Origin: an uncultured Sterolibacterium sp.
GTDB lineage: Bacteria > Pseudomonadota > Gammaproteobacteria > Burkholderiales > Rhodocyclaceae
Assembly: GCA_903832735.1 (NCBI GenBank)
Contig: CAILCO010000041.1
Span: forward strand, 1-64,000
Length of the DNA stretch: 64,000 bases
Direction: 5' to 3'
The notes below the pieces were generated by a model. That model made no database searches, was not told where the DNA came from, and saw only the letters and a list, made by a program, of their open reading frames with translations. Position numbers and translations under genes: made by a program. Shown in pieces: positions 25,574-34,245 of the stretch (within the stretch, counting starts at the first letter, position 1; each line of letters begins with the position of its first letter).

Positions 25574-26341
25574 ATGACTATTTCCTCCAGAGGGCAGAGT
25601 ATTGCCGGCATCTCCTGCGTGATCTGCGCTTACAACGAGGCGCCGAGAATCGCCGCCGTGCTGTCGGTGGCCGCGATCCATCCGCTGCTCTCCGAGGTCA
25701 TCGTGGTGGACGATGGCTCCACCGACGATACCGCCGAGGTCGTCCGGCGCTTTCCCTCGGTCAAGCTGATCTCCTATCCGTTGAATCGGGGCAAGAGCCA
25801 TGCGATGGCGACGGGCGTCGCGGCGGCGCAGGGCGAACTCCTGATGCTCCTCGATGCCGACCTGAGCGGCCTTGCCGCCGAGCATATTTCGGCCCTGGCG
25901 GCGCCGGTCCTGTCGGGCTTCAGCGAGGTCAGCCTGAGCCTGAGGCAGAACAGCCTGCTGCTGTTCCGGGCCATCGGCCTGGATTTCGTTTCCGGCGAGC
26001 GGGTCATCCGCAAGGAGCTCCTGAGCCGGGCGCTGGAAGAGATTTACCGGCTGCCGCGGTTCGGCATAGAAGTATTCATGAATCGGGAGATCATCGCGCG
26101 CCAACTTTCCATCTCGGTTACGCGCTGGCCCACGGTCACGCAATCGCGAAAAACGGAAAAGCTCGGCTACTGGAAAGGCCTGCGGGCCGAATGGCGGATG
26201 ATCACCGATCTGTTGCAGGTGACGTATCCCGTCCTGCTGATCCTGCAAACCTATCATTTGCTCGGCTTGCGCAGAGATCACCACGGCGCCGTCGCGTCGG
26301 CAAAAAAATATCTCCGGCTGCTGTTTGCCGGGTCGTCTTAG
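25574..26341 (+). CDS. Family 2 glycosyltransferase
   Basis: A 255-aa GT-A fold glycosyltransferase. Typical GT2 elements are SCVICAYNEAPRI, EVIVVDDGSTDDT and the metal-binding LMLLDADLSGL (DxD). A hydrophobic stretch near the C-terminus (VTYPVLLILQTYHLLGL) may bind the membrane. It uses a nucleotide sugar; the acceptor is unknown. Its place after btaAB and PilZ under a candidate PhoB promoter suggests glycolipid or surface polysaccharide synthesis during phosphate limitation, possibly under c-di-GMP control. A strong hairpin follows the stop codon. Confidence 0.85.
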   Translation: MTISSRGQSIAGISCVICAYNEAPRIAAVLSVAAIHPLLSEVIVVDDGSTDDTAEVVRRFPSVKLISYPLNRGKSHAMATGVAAAQGELLMLLDADLSGLAAEHISALAAPVLSGFSEVSLSLRQNSLLLFRAIGLDFVSGERVIRKELLSRALEEIYRLPRFGIEVFMNREIIARQLSISVTRWPTVTQSRKTEKLGYWKGLRAEWRMITDLLQVTYPVLLILQTYHLLGLRRDHHGAVASAKKYLRLLFAGSS

Positions 26342-26345
26342 CATG

Positions 26346-26374
26346 CTCGGCGTGATCAGTGCGATCACGCCGAG
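26346..26374. terminator. Strong hairpin between convergent GT2 and phasin genes
   Basis: CTCGGCGTGATC and GATCACGCCGAG form a perfect 12-bp stem around a 5-nt loop, centred between two convergent stop codons. No T tract follows on either strand, so it may stabilise mRNA ends or aid Rho-dependent termination. Confidence 0.55.
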
Positions 26375-26394
26375 CCGAGTGTCAGGCTTCGGAC

Positions 26395-26943
26395 TTACGC
26401 AGCCTTCCTGCTCTTGTTGGCATTGCCCGCTGCCTTGGTCGGGGCGGTAGCGGCGAAGCTGGCTTCGGCGATTTCGGCAGCCTGTTTGTTGGCGTTGCTG
26501 AAATTTTCGTACGCCGTGCTGGCCGAGGCGATGGCCGATTTGACCGCGGCGATGGCCACATCGGAACCTGCGGGGGCATGTTTCGCGGCGCTATCCAGGG
26601 CCTCGGAGACATTTTTGTTGATTTCGACAAAGTGCGCCTCGGCGACTTTGGTCATCGCGCCCTGAAACTGGGCGGTAATCTCATAGAGGCTGCGCGTGTA
26701 GGCGACCAGCTTTTCCACCATGGATTGCGACTGAGACAGGCGCAGGGCGAAATATTGCTGCGCATCCTTCGCCTCGTGCAGTGCCTGGACATTGCGAATC
26801 TCTTCTTCCAGCAGGGTGCGGGCAAGATTCAAGTTCAGGCTGCTCAAGTCCTCCTGACGGGTCAAGGCATTGCTGGCGAGCGCGAAGAAGGTTTCGGCGG
26901 CGGCCTGACTGGCTGAGGCCAGATGTTCTGCGGTGCTGTTCAT
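26395..26943 (-). CDS. Phasin, polyhydroxyalkanoate granule-associated protein
   Basis: A 182-aa helical phasin of the PhaP type, beginning with the region EHLASASQAAAETFFALASN and rich in Ala, with amphipathic helices (for example MVEKLVAYTRSLYEITAQFQ) and a Lys/Ala-rich tail (NANKSRKAA). Phasins coat PHB granules and limit their coalescence. AGGAGA lies before the ATG. No PHB synthase is present in the window, but the PhaJ-type hydratase at 1.6 kb could supply monomer. No PhoB box is seen upstream. Confidence 0.85.
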   Translation of the reverse strand: MNSTAEHLASASQAAAETFFALASNALTRQEDLSSLNLNLARTLLEEEIRNVQALHEAKDAQQYFALRLSQSQSMVEKLVAYTRSLYEITAQFQGAMTKVAEAHFVEINKNVSEALDSAAKHAPAGSDVAIAAVKSAIASASTAYENFSNANKQAAEIAEASFAATAPTKAAGNANKSRKAA

Positions 26944-27274
26944 GGTGATTTCTCCTGATAGGGCTGGTTGGCAAGGGGATATTCAAGATCTCGCGGCGGA
27001 CAGCCAGGACGAAGCCGGCTGGGCAGGAATGCAATGTACCCACCGAACATGACGGCGCCATGTCGGAAATGTGAATTCCGCTTCTTTAATGCCAGTGAAA
27101 TATTGCCGTAATACCCTGCAGGTTTTGAGCATAGGCTCGGCAGGCAGGTTATCTGGTGCTGAGCTGCGCTTCCCGCTGGTCATGGCGAATTCCTGGTGCG
27201 GCGAGCACCAGTGCGCGCAAACGCGGACCGATGCGCGAAGCTCATGAACCGACGCCGTGCCGGCCCAGGAGCGA
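26944..27274. other. Intergenic stretch upstream of the phasin gene
   Basis: About 330 bp with no convincing gene on either strand. It should hold the phasin promoter, but I find neither a strong sigma-70 pair nor a PhoB-type layout. No repeat shared with other regions was noticed. Confidence 0.4.
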
Positions 27275-27502
27275 TTACTCCTGGTTTTGCGCGCGCAGTT
27301 CCGCCATTCTTTCGCGCCATTCCTGCAGTTGCTTGTCTTCCAGCTCGAGTTGCAGGGCGACGGCTTCAAGCGGGATGAGCTTTTCATCTTCCAGCCGGCG
27401 CATCAACTTGCCGCGCAGCCGCGACAAGATCCGCTCAGCATCACTCTTCGACAAACGCTTCGCTTGTTCGATATAGCGTTCAGATGGGGTTTTCAATGCC
27501 AT
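27275..27502 (-). CDS. Small charged coiled protein
   Basis: A 75-aa, highly charged helical protein (MALKTPSERYIEQAKRLSKS, later LEDKQLQEWRERMAELRAQ), likely a coiled coil. It starts 14 bp downstream of the PAS-GGDEF-EAL gene and so is probably the last gene of that operon. ATG at 27502 follows GGAAG. Function unknown. Confidence 0.6.
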   Translation of the reverse strand: MALKTPSERYIEQAKRLSKSDAERILSRLRGKLMRRLEDEKLIPLEAVALQLELEDKQLQEWRERMAELRAQNQE

Positions 27503-27515
27503 TGCGAACTTCCTT

Positions 27516-29798
27516 TCATGATGAAATCTGCTCAATTATTTCATATCTCAGCGCATAGGCTTCGAAGTGCGCCAGCGGCAACGGCCGGCTGAACAGAAAC
27601 CCCTGATAGGCATGGCAGCCGTGGCGGGCCAGGAACTGACGCTGCGCCTCCAGTTCCACGCCCTCGGCGATCACCATCAAGCCCAGGCTCTCGGCCAGCG
27701 CCACGATCATCTTGGCGATGGCGGCATCGTTCGGGTCGGTGAGCACGTCCCTGACGAACGACTGATCGATCTTCAGCTGATCCAGCGGCATCAGCTTCAG
27801 GTAGGCGAGCGAAGAGTAGCCCGTGCCGAAATCGTCGAGCGAGAAGCCCACGCCCCTGGCCTTGAGCGCCAGCATCTTGGCGATGATGTCCTCGACGTTG
27901 TCGATCAATTGGCTCTCGGTCAGTTCCAGCTTGAGCCGGTGCGGATTGGCGCCGGTATCGTCGATGACCGCCAGGACCTGATCGACAAAGTCGGCCTGAT
28001 GGAACTGCTGGGCGCTGACATTCACCGCGATCGTCAGGTGGCTCATCTCCGGGCGAGTCGCCCAGGCCGCCAACTGGGCGCAGGCGCAGGCCAGCACCCA
28101 GTGACCCAGGGGCAGGATCAGGCCGGTCTCCTCGGCCAACGCTATAAACTCGGCAGGCGACACCATGCCGCGCAGCGGATGGCGCCAGCGCACCAGGGCT
28201 TCGGCGCCGGTCAGACGCCCTTCCTCGCCGATCACCTGCGGCTGGTAGTGAAGGATAAATTGTTCCTTCTGGACGGCTTCGCGCAGTTCGGCCTCCAGCG
28301 CGACGCGTATCGACACCGTGGCCTGCATGTCCGGGTCGAAGAAACGGATGGCGTTGCGGCCCGAGTCCTTCGCCTGGTACATCGACAGATCGGCCTGCTT
28401 GAGCAATTCATCGACGCTGTCCCGGCGCGCGCCGAACAGGGTGACGCCGATGCTTGCGCTGCAGTGGTGCAAGATGCAGTCGTGCCCTTCGCTGCCGCCG
28501 CTGACCTGCAAGCGGTACGGCTGGTCTAGCGCGGCGCGGATCTTCTCCGCCACGCCCTCCACTTGCACCGCGACCGGGCCGTCGGCTTCGAGGTTTTCCA
28601 GCATCACGACGAATTCGTCGCCACCCAGACGGGCCACCGTGTCGCCCTGGCGAACCGTGGCTTGCAGCCGCTGCGCGGCCTCGATGAGCAGTCGGTCGCC
28701 GGTCTCGTGTCCCTGGGTGTCGTTGAGCGTCTTGAAATCATCCAGGTCGATCAGCATGATCGCACCCTGATGCTGGCTGCGCTCGCTGCCGGCCAGAGCA
28801 TGGCCCAGTCGCTCGAGCAGCAGTCTGCGGTTGGGCAAACCGGTCAGCGGGTCGAAGCAGGCCAGTTTGTGCAACCTGTCCTCCACGGCCTTGCGCTGCG
28901 TGATGTTGATATGGCTGGCGACAAAATGGCTGACCGAACCGTCGTTTCTTCTCACCGCGGTGATGGTCAGCCAGTTCGGATAGACCTCGCCGTTCTTGCG
29001 CCGGTCCCAGATCTCACCCTGCCAGGTCCCGGCGTTCAGGCTGGACGCCCACATGGCGGCATAAAAGCCGGCGTCGTGACGTCCGGACTTGAGCAAACGC
29101 GGCGTTTGGCCCACGGCTTCCTCGGCCGTGTAGCCGGTATTTTCCGTGAAGGTGCGATTGACCCGCAGGATCACCCCATCGACATCGGTGATGATCATGC
29201 TCGCCTGCGATTCGAAGGCAATCGCGGCGATGCGCTGCTGGGTTTCGGCTTCCTTGCGCAAGCTGATGTCCCTGAACGAGGTCACCACCGCGTCAGGCAA
29301 CTCTTTACCGACGCGCTCTATCGGCCTGGTGTTGAGCGAAATCCAGGTAAGCGCACCGTCCTGCTTGTGGATGCCCATGACGGCGTCGGCCACGGCGCGG
29401 CCCGTGCGCAAGGTCACTCTGACGGGGTGCCGGTCTTCCGGCCAGGGCTTGCCGTCTTCATCGACGGTTTGCCAGCGCGGATCGTCGAGACTGAGTCCGC
29501 GCAGTTGCGCCAGTGGCCAGCCGAGAATGGCCGCCGCGGCGTTATTGGCGGCCAGGACTTCACCGCCGCTGCCCTGGATCACGACCCCTTCGGAAAGCGC
29601 GGACAGGGCCGAGCGGTAACGGGTCTCCTTGTTGCGCAAGGCATCGCGCGCTTGGCGCAGTTCGACGAAGGCCGTCCTGATGCGCCATGACACGGTCACG
29701 ACCAGCGTTGCCAGGATTGCGCCGAACAGTTCCAGCAGCGGATTTCCGGAGAGCATGCCGCTGCTGTCAGTCGCCGGTGATCCGCTGGTCGGCGGCAT
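27516..29798 (-). CDS. Membrane PAS-PAS-GGDEF-EAL dual-domain c-di-GMP enzyme
   Basis: A 760-aa protein with one N-terminal membrane segment (about residues 20-40), two PAS domains (about 60-180 and 185-305), a GGDEF domain (about 320-490) with an intact LGGDEFVV, and an EAL domain (about 510-750) with GAEALVRWRHP, ELTESQL, DDFGTGYSSL and KIDQSFV. Both synthesis and hydrolysis motifs look complete, so either activity is possible. It overlaps the upstream CBS-GGDEF gene by 32 bp, implying translational coupling and transcription from the candidate PhoB promoter at 31.6 kb. Confidence 0.9.
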   Translation of the reverse strand: MPPTSGSPATDSSGMLSGNPLLELFGAILATLVVTVSWRIRTAFVELRQARDALRNKETRYRSALSALSEGVVIQGSGGEVLAANNAAAAILGWPLAQLRGLSLDDPRWQTVDEDGKPWPEDRHPVRVTLRTGRAVADAVMGIHKQDGALTWISLNTRPIERVGKELPDAVVTSFRDISLRKEAETQQRIAAIAFESQASMIITDVDGVILRVNRTFTENTGYTAEEAVGQTPRLLKSGRHDAGFYAAMWASSLNAGTWQGEIWDRRKNGEVYPNWLTITAVRRNDGSVSHFVASHINITQRKAVEDRLHKLACFDPLTGLPNRRLLLERLGHALAGSERSQHQGAIMLIDLDDFKTLNDTQGHETGDRLLIEAAQRLQATVRQGDTVARLGGDEFVVMLENLEADGPVAVQVEGVAEKIRAALDQPYRLQVSGGSEGHDCILHHCSASIGVTLFGARRDSVDELLKQADLSMYQAKDSGRNAIRFFDPDMQATVSIRVALEAELREAVQKEQFILHYQPQVIGEEGRLTGAEALVRWRHPLRGMVSPAEFIALAEETGLILPLGHWVLACACAQLAAWATRPEMSHLTIAVNVSAQQFHQADFVDQVLAVIDDTGANPHRLKLELTESQLIDNVEDIIAKMLALKARGVGFSLDDFGTGYSSLAYLKLMPLDQLKIDQSFVRDVLTDPNDAAIAKMIVALAESLGLMVIAEGVELEAQRQFLARHGCHAYQGFLFSRPLPLAHFEAYALRYEIIEQISS

Positions 29799-31599
29799 AG
29801 ATCCGCCGATTCACGTAAAGGCTGTTGCCGGGCATGGCCTTGGCGCGCTTCTTCACTTCGGCGGCGATCTTGGAAATCTGCAGGTGGTTCTGGAACAGGC
29901 CCGGCGGCGCCTCGACGGCCCCGATGGAGAGCGAGGTGAGGTGATGAAACTCCAGTTCGCCGTTGCGGTTCTCGGTGATGTAACCGCCGCGGGCAATGTC
30001 GTCGGCGCTAAAGAACCCCAGAATTTCCGCACCGAAACGCTCCAGCGCCTGCTCACAGCGCTGGATCCAGTTTTCGCTGCGGAAGATCAGCATGAAGTCG
30101 TCGCCGCCGATGTGGCCGAAGAAGTCGCGTTCCGGGTCGCAGAATTCCGCCAGGACGCGCGCCGTGTGCTGGATGACTTGATCGCCCTTGGCATAGCCAT
30201 AGACGTCGTTGAACGGCTTGAAGTGGTCGAGGTCGCAATAAGCGATGCAGCAGGCCTCGCCGGCGGACAACAGGTTGTCGATATGCTGATTGATCGGCAC
30301 GTTGCCCGGCAACTGGGTCAGCGGGTTGGCGTACTTCGCCGCCTCCATCTGCATCGCGGTGACCTCGCGCACCAGATCCTGCACCGAACCCATGCCGAGG
30401 TAAGCGCCGCGGTCGGTGATGATGAAGCCGCTGATCAAGTGGTGCGGATCGGCGCTGACGACAATCTCGGTGAGTTCTTGCAGCGAGACGCCGATGTCCA
30501 CCACCAGAGGCTGCGGATCCATGAACCGGGTGCAGGGTTTGCGGCCATAAACTTCATGTCGATAGGGGCGCGACATGTTGTCGCCCATCTCGTAGCGCGA
30601 GATCAGGCCGCGTGGCTGGGTGCCTTCGACCACGGCGATGGCGCGCAGTCCGGGTGTCCCTTCGAACAGGGCGAACACCGCGTTGGCACTGGATGTCGGC
30701 GCAACGCTGGCCGCCTTGATCAGCAGTCGCTCCAGGACGGCACCGGGCGCCGCGCGCCCGGGCTTGCGCTCCTCGGTGCATTCCGAGCAGGTTGCGGCGA
30801 TCGCCTTGTGCGCGGCGGCCGACATGGCTTGCGTCGGCACGGGATTTGCCCGGCCGATGAAGTCGCCGGTGCCGTAGTTGATGCCCATCTGTTTCAGGGC
30901 GCGAAAGTCGTTGCTGCTGCCGATGCCGCTGGCCACGACACTGCGGCTCCCGGCGAGTTCCGCTGCGATGCCCTCGACGAAACTGTCGCTGGGAGCGGTC
31001 GCGAGATTGACGCCGTCGAACATGTGTTCTTCGAGGAACACGAAGTCGGGTGCCATTTCCGACCAGAGATGCTGCTCGGCGAGGCCGCAGCCGAAATCCT
31101 GCGAGGCGATCTGGAAACCGGCTCTGCGCATGGTGCTGATCCAGTCGACGCCGCGACCCGGATTATCGGAATCGCTTTCCGGCAACTGCAGGACCAGTCG
31201 TTCGGGGGGGAAGCCGCGCGCCTCGATGATGCTGCTGATTGCCTCGGCAAGAGCTGGTCCGCCGACTTCGATGGCACCTGCCAGAATCGGCACGAAGAGC
31301 AGTCCCTTGCCCTGGCTGTCGACGAAGGCCGAAACGATGGTGGTTATCGCCGCGCCACTGAATTCATGCAGCCGTCCCTGGTGGCGGGCAGTCCGGGCCA
31401 GGCGTTGGAAAGACCCGTGGAGCATGCCCAGCGGACCGCGCACGGCGCTGAGATAGCCGAGTATGGTGCAATGGGCGAAGTCCGCGATTGGGCGGAAACT
31501 GGCCTGGAGAGAGCGATTGGCCAGGATGGAAGCGAGTTCCCGGGCGCAGGCGTTGCAGGCCGGTTGTTGGCTTACCGCTGTGATCAAAGTTCTCCGCAT
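29767..31599 (-). CDS. EAL-like-CBS-CBS-GGDEF protein with degenerate EAL domain
   Basis: A 610-aa protein with the same architecture as the one at 15390-17228. In the EAL-like domain the key motifs have changed: the EAL position reads YLSAVRGP, ELTE reads QLPE, and DDFG reads SQDFG, so phosphodiesterase activity is probably lost. Two CBS domains (about 290-410) and a GGDEF domain with GGDDF follow. Near the N-terminus is PACNACARE, a CxxC pair. ATG at 31599 follows GGAGGG. First gene of an operon with the PAS-GGDEF-EAL enzyme; its promoter region contains a PhoB-type box. Confidence 0.8.
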   Translation of the reverse strand: MRRTLITAVSQQPACNACARELASILANRSLQASFRPIADFAHCTILGYLSAVRGPLGMLHGSFQRLARTARHQGRLHEFSGAAITTIVSAFVDSQGKGLLFVPILAGAIEVGGPALAEAISSIIEARGFPPERLVLQLPESDSDNPGRGVDWISTMRRAGFQIASQDFGCGLAEQHLWSEMAPDFVFLEEHMFDGVNLATAPSDSFVEGIAAELAGSRSVVASGIGSSNDFRALKQMGINYGTGDFIGRANPVPTQAMSAAAHKAIAATCSECTEERKPGRAAPGAVLERLLIKAASVAPTSSANAVFALFEGTPGLRAIAVVEGTQPRGLISRYEMGDNMSRPYRHEVYGRKPCTRFMDPQPLVVDIGVSLQELTEIVVSADPHHLISGFIITDRGAYLGMGSVQDLVREVTAMQMEAAKYANPLTQLPGNVPINQHIDNLLSAGEACCIAYCDLDHFKPFNDVYGYAKGDQVIQHTARVLAEFCDPERDFFGHIGGDDFMLIFRSENWIQRCEQALERFGAEILGFFSADDIARGGYITENRNGELEFHHLTSLSIGAVEAPPGLFQNHLQISKIAAEVKKRAKAMPGNSLYVNRRIYAADQRITGD

Positions 31600-31622
31600 G
31601 GGACCCTCCGAGGATAACCAGC

Positions 31623-31656
31623 ATCCTAAGGGCAGGGCGTTACAGTCTGATGACCG
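31623..31656 (-). promoter_or_regulatory. PhoB-type promoter of the c-di-GMP operon (leftward)
   Basis: Minus strand CGGTCATCAGACTGTAAC (31656-31639) has half-sites matching about 5 and 6 of 7, at 11-bp spacing. Ten bases later is TAGGAT (31628-31623). It stands 4 bp from a second box facing the other way. Confidence 0.6.
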
Positions 31657-31660
31657 CGCC

Positions 31661-31694
31661 CTGTCACGCAGCTGCAATGTTGCACTGCGAGAAT
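31661..31694 (+). promoter_or_regulatory. PhoB-type promoter of the CheA-like operon (rightward)
   Basis: CTGTCACGCAGCTGCAAT (31661-31678) starts with eleven bases identical to the pstS box. The second half-site matches 5 of 7. Ten bases later is GAGAAT (31689-31694), differing from the pstS -10 only at the first base. The kinase ATG is 91 bp downstream of it. Confidence 0.6.
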
Positions 31695-31784
31695 ATCGCC
31701 TAAGTTAGATCCTGGCGTCGCCGTTCCAGCCCGAACCGGGCTAGCGGCTAGTGTATTCATCGCCGTTCCTGAGAGGTTTCCAAA

Positions 31785-34202
31785 ATGACTATCCGTCAAC
31801 GCATGACCTTGCTGATCATCCTGACCTTCCTCGCCATTTCGTCGATCGGCGGCTACGCCGTGTTCCAGTCGCGCGGCAGCGCCGCGGCGGTCAAGCAGGT
31901 CACCGAGGGCGTCGTGCCCAGCGCGCTGGCTTCCGCGGATCTGGTCGCGCAGTTGAAGGAAGTGCAATTGGCGACACTGGCCCTGGTCTTCGAGCCGGAC
32001 CCCAAGCTCGTGGCCCAGTCCAGGGACAAGCTGACGGCCAGGAAGGCGCTGCTCAAGGACGCCCTCGACCTGCAGGCCCGGCAGGCCGACGGCGCTGCCC
32101 AGCGCGGCCTGGTGGAGCAGGCCAAAGAGAGCCTGGCCAACTACTTTGCCGCCATCGACGAAACGACCAAGTTCAAGCTCGCCGCTCAGGCAGACATGGC
32201 CCAGGCCTACCTGTTCGCCAGCGTCGCCATGTACCAGGCCGAACTGGAGGTCATCGTCGAGACCCTGCGCATCGAGAAGAACCGCAGCAAGGACGCCGCG
32301 ATTAGCGGCTTGAATGCGAGCCTGGCGACGACCACGGCCGCGCTCACGGCGGTAACCGTCGTTGCCGTCATCCTGCTGAGTCTGATCGGCACCCTGCTGT
32401 ATCGTCAGATCACCCGGCCGATCAGCCGGATGCAACTGATGATGAGCGAGATTGCCGCAAGCCAGGACTTCACGCGCCGCGTGCCGGTCGATCGGATGGA
32501 TGAGATCGGCCGTTCCATCGTCGCCTTCAACGCCATGATCGCGAAGATCCAGGAAAGCTCGGCGCAACTCAGGCAAAAGACCGCCGATATCCAGACCATG
32601 CTGCAAAACATGCCGCAGGGCATCCTGACGGTCACCGAGGGCAGCAGGATACATCCGGAATACTCGGCCTACCTCGAAACCATCCTCGAGACCCGGGACA
32701 TCGTCGGTCGCGACCTGATGGATCTGCTTTTCTCCGACAGCCATCTCGGCGGCGACAGCCTCGCGCAGATCGCGGCGGCGGTCAGCGCCTGCATCGGCGA
32801 AGATGTCATGAACTTTGCATTCAACGAGCACCTGATGGTCGGCGAGATCGAAAAGACCATGGCCGACGGCCGCGTCAAGATCCTCGATCTGAACTGGTCG
32901 CCGATCAGCGACGAAGCCGGTACGACGGTGCGCCTGATGCTCTGCCTGCGCGACGTCACCGAACTGCGCAAGCTGGCCGCCGAGGCCAATGAACAGAAGC
33001 GCGAACTGGCGATCATCGGCGAGATCCTGGCCGTCTCCCAGGAAAAGTTCCACGAATTCCTGGCCGGCGCGATGAAGCTCATCGACGAAAACGAACAGAC
33101 CATACGCCTGCTGCCGCAGTCGAACGCCTTCGCCGTCGCGCAACTGTTCCGCAACATGCACACCCTCAAGGGCAACGCCCGGACCTACGGGCTGCTGCAC
33201 CTGAGCAATATCGTCCATGCCGCCGAGCATAGTTACGCGGAATTGCGCAAGCCCGAGCCGGCGCTGGCCTGGGACCAACGCCGGCTGCTGGAAGAACTGG
33301 CCGAGGTCAAGGCGGTGGTCGATCGCTATGCCCGGATCAACGAAGTCAGCCTCGGTCGCAAGGGACCGGGCCGCCGCGGCAACGCGGAGCGCTACCTGAT
33401 GGTCGACAAGGAACATATCCAGGAGAGCCTGCACCGCCTGGAAACGGTGAATACCGGCAATCTCCACGAACTGGTCACGGTGCGCGACGCGGTGCGCAGG
33501 ACGCTGCGCCTGCTCGGCACCGAGAAGATTGCCGAGACCCTGTCTCCGCTGATCGAGTCGCTGCCTTCGCTGGCGAAACAACTAGGCAAGGCGGCGCCGG
33601 CGGTCAGAATCGAGGATGGCGGCTATGTCGTGCACAACCAGGCGAGCAGCGTGCTCAGGAACGTGTTCACCCATCTCCTGCGCAATGCCCTGGACCACGG
33701 CCTGGAAACGCCCGCGCAACGCCTTGCCTTGGGCAAAGCGGCGGCCGGCACGATCCGCCTCCAGGTCGGCCGCGATGCCGGCATGCTGCAGATCGTGCTC
33801 AGCGACGATGGCTGGGGTCTGGCGCTGGAGCGCATCCGCGGCATCGCCATCGAGAATGGTCTGATCGCCGCCGAAGATCCGCTAGCCGACGAAGAGATCG
33901 CGCGACTCGTCTTCCGTTCCGGCTTCTCGACGGCGGCCAGCGTCACCGAGGTTTCCGGGCGCGGCGTCGGCATGGACGCGGTACAGGACTTGGTCAAGCG
34001 CGAGGGCGGGGGGGTGGTCATCGAATTTTCCGATAGCGCCGTCGGCGCGGAATTCCGCCAGTTCAGGGTGGTGGTTTCCCTGCCGGCCAGCTACGCGGTG
34101 GATGTCGACGGCGACGACGCGGATCTTGCCTACCGGGCCGACCAGCCGCTGCTGGCACCCATCGAAGCGGGCGGCGGCGCCACCGAGCGGCAGGTCGCCT
34201 GA
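31785..34202 (+). CDS. Membrane CheA-like histidine kinase with HPt and HATPase domains
   Basis: An 805-aa sensor. Two membrane segments (about residues 8-27 and 185-206) flank a periplasmic helical domain; a HAMP region (about 207-260) and a PAS-like region (about 270-390) follow. An HPt-type site reads MHTLKGNARTYG, with the phosphorylatable His at about residue 459. The ATPase domain shows LLRNALDHGLE (N box), LSDDGWGL and VSGRGVGMDAV (G boxes). There is no CheW-like P5 domain and no receiver. It heads a five-gene cluster with a receptor-like protein, CheX, REC-CheX and CheY. Confidence 0.85.
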   Translation: MTIRQRMTLLIILTFLAISSIGGYAVFQSRGSAAAVKQVTEGVVPSALASADLVAQLKEVQLATLALVFEPDPKLVAQSRDKLTARKALLKDALDLQARQADGAAQRGLVEQAKESLANYFAAIDETTKFKLAAQADMAQAYLFASVAMYQAELEVIVETLRIEKNRSKDAAISGLNASLATTTAALTAVTVVAVILLSLIGTLLYRQITRPISRMQLMMSEIAASQDFTRRVPVDRMDEIGRSIVAFNAMIAKIQESSAQLRQKTADIQTMLQNMPQGILTVTEGSRIHPEYSAYLETILETRDIVGRDLMDLLFSDSHLGGDSLAQIAAAVSACIGEDVMNFAFNEHLMVGEIEKTMADGRVKILDLNWSPISDEAGTTVRLMLCLRDVTELRKLAAEANEQKRELAIIGEILAVSQEKFHEFLAGAMKLIDENEQTIRLLPQSNAFAVAQLFRNMHTLKGNARTYGLLHLSNIVHAAEHSYAELRKPEPALAWDQRRLLEELAEVKAVVDRYARINEVSLGRKGPGRRGNAERYLMVDKEHIQESLHRLETVNTGNLHELVTVRDAVRRTLRLLGTEKIAETLSPLIESLPSLAKQLGKAAPAVRIEDGGYVVHNQASSVLRNVFTHLLRNALDHGLETPAQRLALGKAAAGTIRLQVGRDAGMLQIVLSDDGWGLALERIRGIAIENGLIAAEDPLADEEIARLVFRSGFSTAASVTEVSGRGVGMDAVQDLVKREGGGVVIEFSDSAVGAEFRQFRVVVSLPASYAVDVDGDDADLAYRADQPLLAPIEAGGGATERQVA

Positions 34203-34245
34203 GGCGTGGTGAGCTTGCGCTACGGATCCGGGGAAGGGCTGCGCC

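Noticed and set aside
29629-33581. Long frames of 662 and 651 codons opposite the c-di-GMP and kinase genes
   Set aside because: They are antisense to genes with clear domain motifs and have compositions rich in His, Gln, Asp and Gly typical of shadow frames.
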